The position numbers were made by a program, and so were the translations under genes. A stretch of 9,829 nucleotides of DNA from Kiritimatiellia bacterium. Lineage in GTDB: Bacteria; Verrucomicrobiota; Kiritimatiellia; RFP12; UBA3636. Shown here piece after piece: positions 1 through 4,558 of the stretch (position 1 is the stretch's first letter; every line of letters starts with the position of its first letter). The stretch lies in assembly GCA_016295275.1 (NCBI GenBank), contig JAEDLN010000073.1, forward strand, positions 1-9,829. Direction: 5' to 3'. The notes beneath the pieces were generated by a model. The model did not search any database and was not told the DNA's origin. It saw nothing but the letters and a program-made list of their open reading frames with translations.

Positions 1-24
1 GATGGGGACATCGCGCCCTACCGC
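1..24 (+). repeat. 24-bp dispersed direct repeat, copy 1
   Basis: These 24 bases match 4160-4183 in the same orientation with a single mismatch (G at position 5 here, A there). The shared part includes GACATCGCGCCCTACCGC. The copy may extend upstream of the window. Copies on both sides of the iron operon could mark a genome-wide intergenic repeat or the ends of a moved segment; the sequence alone does not decide. Confidence 0.75.
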
Positions 25-180
25 AACGGGACCGCACCACGGGACACGGGCGGTGCGCACGTAACGGGACCGCCGCCGCAGGGTAATGCGCGTGCGAATT
101 TCGCGTGCGTAATGGCGGCGGCGCGAGCCGGGGGGCGGCTTCAAAATGACTTGTCGAAGGAATTTTTCAGGCGGCTTGAT
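1..180. other. GC-rich intergenic tail with repeats, no gene
   Basis: No plausible coding region is seen here. The stretch is built of short GC-rich repeats. An 11-bp direct repeat AACGGGACCGC occurs at 25-35 and 63-73. A reverse-strand copy of the GCGAAATTCGC core lies at 94-104, inside a longer match to the repeat units near 4190-4270. The composition changes to ordinary promoter-like DNA after about 140. It looks like the same kind of intergenic repeat DNA that fills 3834-4320, so the iron operon sits between two blocks of it. Confidence 0.7.
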
Positions 181-186
181 TTCTGC

Positions 187-215
187 TTGACACGGGAAAT
201 GAAAGAGCCTATACT
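187..215 (+). promoter_or_regulatory. Sigma-70-type promoter of the feo operon
   Basis: The -35 hexamer TTGACA (187-192) matches the consensus exactly. It is followed by a 17-bp spacer and the -10 hexamer TATACT (210-215), which has five of six consensus bases. Transcription is expected to start near 222-223. This gives a 5' leader of about 55 nt before the feoA start at 278. It also makes the upstream TTG at 224 an unlikely start, because it would sit almost at the RNA 5' end. Confidence 0.8.
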
Positions 216-226
216 TCGTCGCATTG

Positions 227-240
227 TTAGACGAGACTAA
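227..240. promoter_or_regulatory. Putative metal-repressor operator, site 1 (TTAG-N6-CTAA)
   Basis: TTAG at 227-230 and CTAA at 237-240 form an inverted repeat with a 6-bp centre, directly over the predicted transcription start of the operon. This is where a repressor would block transcription. The same TTAG-N6-CTAA layout recurs at 799-812 before feoB. TTAG/CTAA half-sites are reminiscent of DtxR/MntR-family operators, which is a family-level comparison rather than proof. A second inverted repeat overlaps it: CGAGAC at 232-237 with GTCTCG at 250-255 could form a hairpin in the leader RNA. Confidence 0.45.
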
Positions 241-277
241 TATTTTACTGTCTCGGAACGCTTCTTTTTTTGTTGCC

Positions 278-490
278 ATGCTACCTCTTATTTTCGGAAC
301 ACCCGGAGAAAGCTACAAGATCCGGAAAATCAACGGCACCGACGCCACCCGTCAGCGTCTGTGCGAATTGGGTTTTGTGTTGGACGAATTGGTCACCATT
401 GTCTCGCAGCGGAGCGGCGACATGATCGTAAAAGTCAAGGATGCCCGCATTGCCATCAACCGCGAAATGGCATCCCGGATTATGGTATAG
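278..490 (+). CDS. feoA: FeoA-family protein, first copy
   Basis: A 70-residue small cytosolic protein of the FeoA family, an SH3-like fold that assists the FeoB ferrous-iron transporter, probably by contacting its cytosolic part. The FeoA pattern is visible: TPGESYKIRKING (residues 8-20), then RQRLCELGF (about 24-32), a DELVTIV strand, and the closing strands DMIVKVKDARIAINREMA. A longer reading starts at TTG 224. I prefer ATG 278 because TTG 224 would lie one or two bases from the predicted transcription start and because MLPLIFGTPGES matches the normal FeoA N-terminus. No clear Shine-Dalgarno precedes 278. Sixty bases separate it from the second feoA. It is divergent from the second copy, with no PLGDP-type segment, so the two are not a recent duplication. 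Confidence 0.85.
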   Translation: MLPLIFGTPGESYKIRKINGTDATRQRLCELGFVLDELVTIVSQRSGDMIVKVKDARIAINREMASRIMV

Positions 491-550
491 CGGCGTCGGG
501 GGATATTCGGTTTTTTGTTTTACCCTTTATTTTGAGGAAAGAAATCAACG

Positions 551-772
551 ATGAAAACACTTGCTACGGTAGCGGTCGGCGAAACGGCGACAATCGTTAA
601 ATTGCATGGCGAAGGGGCGCTCAAGCGCCGGATCATGGATATGGGGCTTACGAAAGGCACCGAGGTATTCGTCCGCAAGGTAGCGCCGCTGGGCGATCCG
701 ATCGAGTTGAATGTCCGCGGCTACGAGTTGTCGATTCGGAAGGCCGATGCGGCGCAGATCGAGGTCCGGTAG
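551..772 (+). CDS. feoA: FeoA-family protein, second copy
   Basis: A 73-residue FeoA with the complete classic pattern: VAVGETATIVKLHGEGALKRR (residues 7-27, glycine hinge then the Arg-rich helix), RIMDMGLTKGTEVFV, VAPLGDPIELNVRGYELSIRK, and a final ADAAQIEV strand. It is an SH3-like cytosolic partner of FeoB. GAGGAAAG (534-541) upstream of ATG 551 is a reasonable Shine-Dalgarno, though somewhat far at about 9-13 nt. The gene lies second in a feoA-feoA-feoB order; 58 bp separate its stop from the feoB start. Its last codons are part of a terminator-like hairpin (762-786). This copy is closer to the canonical family sequence than the first one. Confidence 0.93.
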   Translation: MKTLATVAVGETATIVKLHGEGALKRRIMDMGLTKGTEVFVRKVAPLGDPIELNVRGYELSIRKADAAQIEVR

Positions 773-786
773 GGCGGGCCTTTTTT
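762..786 (+). terminator. Intrinsic terminator or attenuator between feoA2 and feoB
   Basis: AGGTCCG (762-768) pairs with CGGGCCT (775-781), seven pairs including one G-T wobble, with a 6-nt loop. A T run (781-786) follows directly. The 5' arm lies in the last feoA2 codons and the stop codon is in the loop, so a ribosome finishing feoA2 would cover the 5' arm. This could cut read-through into feoB, or make it depend on translation of feoA2. The stem is short but GC-rich. Confidence 0.5.
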
Positions 787-797
787 CGGGTATGAAA

Positions 798-813
798 ATT
801 AGTTTCAACTAAT
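798..813. promoter_or_regulatory. Palindromic operator, site 2, before feoB
   Basis: ATTAGTT (798-804) and AACTAAT (807-813) form a perfect 7-2-7 inverted repeat, 17 bp before the preferred feoB start. It contains the TTAG-N6-CTAA layout also present at 227-240 on the feoA promoter. The likely role is binding of an iron-responsive repressor, or an RNA hairpin near the feoB ribosome binding site. No clear promoter hexamers are seen between 770 and 830, so whether feoB has its own promoter is open. Confidence 0.45.
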
Positions 814-830
814 CTACGGGAATGTCCATC

Positions 831-3341
831 ATGAAAGAGCAATCCAATTTAGAGAAAACGAAGCAGCGGCCGGTGACGATTGCGCTGGCCGGCAATCCGA
901 ATTGCGGAAAGACCACCTTGTTCAATGCGCTGACCGGCAGCACGCAGTATGTCGGCAACTGGCCCGGCGTAACGGTCGAGAAGAAAGACGGGCGTCTGCG
1001 CAAGCATACCGATGTCATTATTCAGGATTTGCCGGGCATCTATTCGCTTTCCCCCTATTCGCAGGAAGAGGTTGTCGCACGCGGATATCTGGTGGATGAA
1101 ACGCCGGATGCGATTTTGAATATCGTGGACGGCACGAACATCGAGCGCAACTTGTATCTCACGACGCAGCTCATTGAATTGGGCATTCCGACGGTTGTGG
1201 CGGTCAACATGCTCGATGTGGTTCGCAAGACGGGCGATCAACTCGATTTGGAGAAGCTGTCGCAGGAGTTGCATTGTCCGGTTATCGGAATTTCCGCCTT
1301 GACGGGTGAAGGGACGCTGGAGGCGGCGGAGTTGGCGCTCCAAGCGGCGAAGTCCCGCAAGCCCGGCGAATTGCCGCACGTCTTTTCAGGCAGTGTCGAG
1401 CATGCGTTGGCGCATATCGAGGAATCGCTTCAAGGGCGTGTTCCGGCGGACAAGCTCCGGTGGTATGCCATCAAGACGTTCGAGCGCGACGAAAAGGTCG
1501 CTTCCCGCATTGGGTTGAATGCCGCAGACAGTGCGCACATCGAGCAGCATATCGCCGATTGCGAGCATGAGATGGAAGACGATGCGGAAAGCATCATCAC
1601 GAACCAGCGCTATGCGTATATCCAGCAAGTCGTCCGCCTCTCGGTCAAGAAGGCGATTCAAAAGGGCGGGCTTACGTGGAGCGACAAGATCGATACGATT
1701 GTGACGAATCGCATACTGGCGCTTCCGATTTTTGCGCTGGTCACCTGGTTCATGTATTACATTTCGGTAACGACGGTTGGCGCGTTTCTGACCGATTGGG
1801 TGAATGACAGCGTCTTTGGCGACGGATGGTTCCTCAAAGGAGGATCCGGCTACGAAGAAGCGGTTGCCGGGCGCGAACGGGATGCCTTCATCGTTTCGGA
1901 GTACAATGCAGCCGTCTTGAATCCGGACGGCGAAGAACGTTCGGAAGCCGCAGAGGACGCCGAATCGGAGGAGCCGGTCTTGCTGACGCGCGAAGCGGCG
2001 GGCGACATCACCGTCGAGCTCGATTTACCGTCCGGCGAGGAAGACGGCGAGGAGCCCGAGCATGTGTCGATCGATTACGACGCCTATGCCAAGAGCTATG
2101 AAGCGCTGTCTGCGGACGAGCCCCAACCGGAAGATTACGGCGTATGGGTACCCGGCATTCCGGTTCTGATGGAGAGCGTGCTGGACAAGATTGGCGCCCA
2201 CGAGGTGCTCAAGCGGCTGGTTCTCGACGGCATTGTCGGAGGTGTCGGCACCGTGCTTGGCTTCGTACCGCAGATTTTGCTGGTATTCTTGTTCCTCGCC
2301 TTTTTGGAGGACTGCGGATACATGGCGCGTATTGCCTTTATCATGGACCGGCTCTTCCGCCGGTTTGGCTTGAGCGGCAAATCCTTCATTCCGATGTTGG
2401 TCGGCACGGGATGCGGCGTTCCGGCGGTCATGGCCTCGCGTACGATCGAGTCGCTGCGCGACCGTCGCATGACGATTCTGCTCTGCACTTTTATTCCGTG
2501 CGGAGCAAAGGTCGAGATCATTGCAGCCATAACGGGGGCGTTCTTCCCCGGATCAATGTGGGTTGCGCCGAGCATGTTCTTCCTTGGCATTGCCATTATC
2601 GTTCTTGCGGGCATTGCGCTCAAGAAGACGGCGCCGTTTCTCGGCGAGGCGGCTCCGTTTGTGATGGAGCTTCCCGCCTACCACCTGCCTTCGCTTCGCA
2701 GCGTTCTGACGCACACCTGGGAACGCGGTCGCGCCTTCTGCATCAAAGCCGGTACGATCATTTTCGCCCTTTGCATCGTCTTGTGGTTCCTGATGTCCTT
2801 CTCGTGGAATCTGAGCTATCTGGGTCCGGAAGGATTGGAAAGCAGCATTCTCGCTTCGATCGGCAATGCGTTTGCATGGCTTTTCGCGCCGCTCGGATTC
2901 GGCAACTGGAAGGGCGCGGTCGCGCTCGTCTCCGCCGAATTGGCGAAGGAGCAGGCGGTTGCGACGCTTGGCATGTTTGCCGGAGTCGGTGAAGAGAACA
3001 TCACCGAAGGGCTCCAAGGACTCTTTGCCGGGTTTAGCGCCTTCCCTGCATTGGCGGCCTTTTCCTTCATGCTGGCGAATTTGTTCAATCCGCCGTGTCT
3101 GGTTGCCATTGTCACGACATTCCGGGAAATGGGCAGCCGTGCCTGGGGCTTTTCGGCCATTTTGTTCCAGGTCGTCGTTGGATACGTTCTGGCATTTGTC
3201 GCCTATCAGCTCGGCAAGGTCTTTTTCTACGATCAGTCGGTGCTGGGAGTTGGTCCGATTGTAGCGATTCTGCTGATCTTGGGCGTCATTTGGGCGGTCA
3301 TCCGTCCTGCGCCGTCCGGTTCATCCGGATCGAAAGGGTAA
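831..3341 (+). CDS. feoB: Ferrous iron transporter FeoB with acidic insertion
   Basis: An 836-residue inner-membrane Fe(II) transporter. The N-terminal GTPase shows G1 GNPNCGKTT (residues 21-29), the switch PGVTVEKK, G3 DLPG (66-69), G4 NMLD (126-129) and G5 SALTG. A helical regulatory region follows to about 280. The membrane part has both gate-type repeats with the conserved cysteine motifs GTGCGVPA and FIPCGAK, and later AELAKE and NLFNPPC. Residues 341-436 (nt 1851-2138) are an insertion after the first membrane helix, predicted outside the cytoplasm. It has 31 Asp/Glu and only 5 Lys/Arg. ATG 831 is preferred over ATG 822: GGGA (818-821) lies 9 nt before 831 but directly abuts 822. Some FeoBs of gut Clostridia appear, from memory, to have a similar loop ending in DYGVWVPGIPVL. 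Confidence 0.97.
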   Translation: MKEQSNLEKTKQRPVTIALAGNPNCGKTTLFNALTGSTQYVGNWPGVTVEKKDGRLRKHTDVIIQDLPGIYSLSPYSQEEVVARGYLVDETPDAILNIVDGTNIERNLYLTTQLIELGIPTVVAVNMLDVVRKTGDQLDLEKLSQELHCPVIGISALTGEGTLEAAELALQAAKSRKPGELPHVFSGSVEHALAHIEESLQGRVPADKLRWYAIKTFERDEKVASRIGLNAADSAHIEQHIADCEHEMEDDAESIITNQRYAYIQQVVRLSVKKAIQKGGLTWSDKIDTIVTNRILALPIFALVTWFMYYISVTTVGAFLTDWVNDSVFGDGWFLKGGSGYEEAVAGRERDAFIVSEYNAAVLNPDGEERSEAAEDAESEEPVLLTREAAGDITVELDLPSGEEDGEEPEHVSIDYDAYAKSYEALSADEPQPEDYGVWVPGIPVLMESVLDKIGAHEVLKRLVLDGIVGGVGTVLGFVPQILLVFLFLAFLEDCGYMARIAFIMDRLFRRFGLSGKSFIPMLVGTGCGVPAVMASRTIESLRDRRMTILLCTFIPCGAKVEIIAAITGAFFPGSMWVAPSMFFLGIAIIVLAGIALKKTAPFLGEAAPFVMELPAYHLPSLRSVLTHTWERGRAFCIKAGTIIFALCIVLWFLMSFSWNLSYLGPEGLESSILASIGNAFAWLFAPLGFGNWKGAVALVSAELAKEQAVATLGMFAGVGEENITEGLQGLFAGFSAFPALAAFSFMLANLFNPPCLVAIVTTFREMGSRAWGFSAILFQVVVGYVLAFVAYQLGKVFFYDQSVLGVGPIVAILLILGVIWAVIRPAPSGSSGSKG

Positions 3342-3371
3342 AACACGAAATCGTTTTTGGGAGAAATCGCC

Positions 3372-3545
3372 ATGAATATCGCTTCTTGGATTCTTCTGGT
3401 TTTGATTGCCATTGCTTTTGCACTTGCCGTTGTTCGGATTGTTACGAAGGGGTCGTGCGAATGCGGGGAGTCCTGCAAAGGCAAATGCGATTGTTGCAAG
3501 GGGCGGATTCCGTCCTGCTGCCAACCTCCGTCAACAAAACGCTGA
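3372..3545 (+). CDS. FeoB-associated Cys-rich membrane protein
   Basis: A 57-residue protein with one N-terminal membrane helix (about residues 4-24, ASWILLVLIAIAFALAVVRI) and a short tail holding eight cysteines in GSCECGESCKGKCDCCKG and PSCC. This is the layout of the FeoB-associated Cys-rich family (Pfam FeoB_associated), regularly found just after feoB. Its function is not established; binding Fe(II) or another metal, or acting as an extra FeoB subunit, is plausible. The start is ATG 3372 with GGGAG (3359-3363) eight bases upstream; a TTG at 3357 overlaps that site and is less likely. It follows the feoB stop by 30 bp and is the last gene before the operon terminator. Confidence 0.9.
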   Translation: MNIASWILLVLIAIAFALAVVRIVTKGSCECGESCKGKCDCCKGRIPSCCQPPSTKR

Positions 3546-3588
3546 ATTTGTTCGACATCGTTGAACTCCGTAGAAAAAAAGAAAACCG

Positions 3589-3623
3589 AAGCGCCGGAGG
3601 GTCCTCCCTCCGGCGCTTTTTTT
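3589..3623 (+). terminator. Strong intrinsic terminator of the feo operon
   Basis: A perfect 13-bp stem (3589-3601 with 3606-3618), GC-rich (GCGCCGGAGGG / CCCTCCGGCGC), closes a 4-nt loop TCCT. It runs into a T tract (3617-3623). An A-rich stretch precedes it (3572-3585). It lies 43 bp after the last feo gene and should end transcription efficiently. Confidence 0.95.
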
Positions 3624-3652
3624 CAAATGGAAACGAGAAGACACAAAAAAAT

Positions 3653-3692
3653 CAGTCATGGCGGGAAAATGAACAAAAAAACGCCATGACTG
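3653..3692 (-). terminator. Long inverted repeat, possible minus-strand terminator
   Basis: CAGTCATGGCG (3653-3663) and CGCCATGACTG (3682-3692) are a perfect 11-bp inverted repeat around an 18-nt, A-rich loop. Read on the minus strand, the stem is followed by ATTTTTTT (complement of 3645-3652), as in an intrinsic terminator for transcription coming from the right. No convincing minus-strand gene is present to the right, so it may instead be a protein-binding or processing site. Confidence 0.45.
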
Positions 3693-3693
3693 T

Positions 3694-3719
3694 AAAACGG
3701 AAAAATGTGACCCGTTTTT
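3694..3719 (+). terminator. Weak secondary hairpin with T run
   Basis: AAAACGG (3694-3700) pairs with CCGTTTT (3712-3718) over an 11-nt loop, ending in five T. It could be a back-up terminator behind the strong one at 3589. The stem is mostly A-T, so its strength is doubtful. Confidence 0.3.
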
Positions 3720-3749
3720 AACCAACCCCTGCAAACCGTGAGGAGAACG

Positions 3750-3833
3750 ATGATTGCAGATGCGGGGAAGGATAGCAAAATCGACTTGTTCCGTCAAAGC
3801 GCGAGATCTGGCTCGAGCCGGTTTTTGGTGTGA
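3750..3833 (+). CDS. Possible 27-residue small protein
   Basis: ATG 3750 is preceded by a perfect AGGAG (3741-3745) four bases upstream, the best Shine-Dalgarno in the intergenic region. It opens a 27-codon frame ending at TGA 3831-3833. The peptide begins MIADAGKDSKIDLFRQ, then is rich in Ser/Arg and ends RFLV. I recognise no family. It has no membrane helix and no signal peptide, and it has no obvious promoter just upstream, where two hairpins lie. It could be a real small gene, the start of a decayed gene whose remainder was replaced by repeat DNA, or chance. Confidence 0.2.
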   Translation: MIADAGKDSKIDLFRQSARSGSSRFLV

Positions 3834-3870
3834 GCCGGAAGGTACAGCGGGTGTCGCCGCGCCATTGCCC

Positions 3871-3959
3871 GTGGCGGCTCGCCACCGCGGTGCGCGGCTT
3901 GGTATCGTGCGAAATTCGCCCGTGCGGGGTGTGGTTATGGTGCCGCGGCTTTGCCGCGG
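3871..3959. repeat. Compact GC-rich hairpins and a stray GCGAAATTCGC core
   Basis: GTGGCG/CGCCAC (3871-3876 and 3880-3885) closes a 3-nt loop. CCGCGGC/GCCGCGG (3943-3949 and 3953-3959) closes a TTT loop. Between them, at 3909-3919, is a copy of the GCGAAATTCGC core seen in the array further right. None is followed by a T run, so they are not intrinsic terminators. They resemble repetitive extragenic palindromes, but no second copy of either hairpin is seen in this window. Confidence 0.5.
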
Positions 3960-4007
3960 GTGGGGATGACCCGACGCCGCGCCCTGCGCGGGCCGGGAGC
4001 CCCGGCA

Positions 4008-4184
4008 GGCGGTAGGGGACGCACGGAGACGCCCCCCGAAAAACTCTCAGCGTGTGATACTTGCCATTGCGCACGCGCGGGGGGCATTGCGCACGCAGGG
4101 GGTGCACGGCCATACCGCACGAGCCGGGTCGGGTGCACGGCGCATTACTCGGGCGGCGCGATGAGGACATCGCGCCCTACCGCC
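4008..4184. repeat. 10-bp inverted repeat bounding a GC-rich segment
   Basis: GGCGGTAGGG (4008-4017) is the exact reverse complement of CCCTACCGCC (4175-4184). The right arm lies at the end of the second copy of the 24-bp dispersed repeat. The enclosed 160 bp contains two GCATTGCGCACGC-like units near 4065 and 4085 and carries no gene. It could be the outline of a small repeat element, or simply two oppositely oriented fragments of the same repeat family. Confidence 0.35.
4160..4183 (+). repeat. 24-bp dispersed direct repeat, copy 2
   Basis: This matches positions 1-24 with one mismatch. It leads directly into the array of CATTACGC...GCGAAATTCGC units. In copy 1 the same 24 bases lead into different sequence (AACGGGACCGC), so the conserved block is limited to the 24 bases on its right side. 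Confidence 0.75.
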
Positions 4185-4273
4185 ATTACGCACGCGAAAT
4201 TCGCACGGCCATTACGCATGCGAAATTCGCGCGTGTCATTACGCGGGCGTGGTGCGCACGCGAAATTCGCGCA
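4184..4273. repeat. Irregular tandem repeat array with GCGAAATTCGC core
   Basis: Three units begin with CATTACGC at 4184, 4210 and 4237, and each contains GCGAAATTCGC (4194-4204, 4220-4230, 4260-4270). The unit lengths are 26, 27 and 37 bp; the third has an insertion before the core. A degenerate continuation (CATTCGCACGGCCATGTCGCAC) follows. Two further cores lie at 3909-3919 and, on the reverse strand, 94-104. It is not a CRISPR array: there are no unique spacers of constant size and the units are contiguous. It may be an extragenic repeat or a binding-site cluster. Confidence 0.65.
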
Positions 4274-4436
4274 ACATTCGCACGGCCATGTCGCACAGCG
4301 TGGTGCGCCGCCGGTGCCGTACGAAACGATTCATACGTTCCGTTATCATACCATGGAATTTGCGTCGGTAAATCATTATTTACAACTTTTTTTGGATTAT
4401 TTTACATTTTACGGGGATAAAACTAAAAAAATCGGC

Positions 4437-4466
4437 TTGCAAACAACCGAAAACAAAGGGTACTAT
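4437..4466 (+). promoter_or_regulatory. Candidate promoter of the hydrolase-protease unit
   Basis: TTGCAA (4437-4442), an 18-bp spacer and TACTAT (4461-4466) have four of six consensus bases in each hexamer. The site lies in the AT-rich zone about 90 bp before the hydrolase start. A small palindrome GTAAAT-CATT-ATTTAC (4368-4383) lies upstream and could be an operator. The match is only moderate, and other AT-rich choices exist nearby. Confidence 0.35.
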
Positions 4467-4558
4467 CGCAATAACGTGCATTCTTTGAGAGAAGCGACCG
4501 ACCGCTTTTCCGCGCATTTCGAACCCTTTCTTCCATCTTCCAGGAGCCTCTTTTTGCC

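Larger units (their letters stand above)
3834..4558. other. Long intergenic region: GC-rich repeats then AT-rich promoter zone
   Basis: No convincing gene is seen on either strand. Open frames exist (for example 3951-4574) but they are made of repeat units, are Arg/Ala/His-rich and lack a start signal, as expected from GC-rich DNA with few stop codons. From 3840 to about 4320 the DNA is very GC-rich with hairpins and tandem units. From about 4320 to 4500 it becomes AT-rich, which probably marks the true upstream region of the next gene. Confidence 0.7.

Noticed and set aside
224..277. N-terminal extension of the first FeoA (TTG start)
   Set aside because: It would begin at the predicted transcription start, has no ribosome site and adds residues outside the normal FeoA domain.
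3871..3959. Intrinsic terminators or a riboswitch
   Set aside because: The hairpins are short, lack T runs and no gene follows within several hundred bases. No known riboswitch core was recognised.
4184..4290. CRISPR array
   Set aside because: The repeated units are contiguous, differ in length (26, 27 and 37 bp) and have no unique spacers; no cas genes are nearby.
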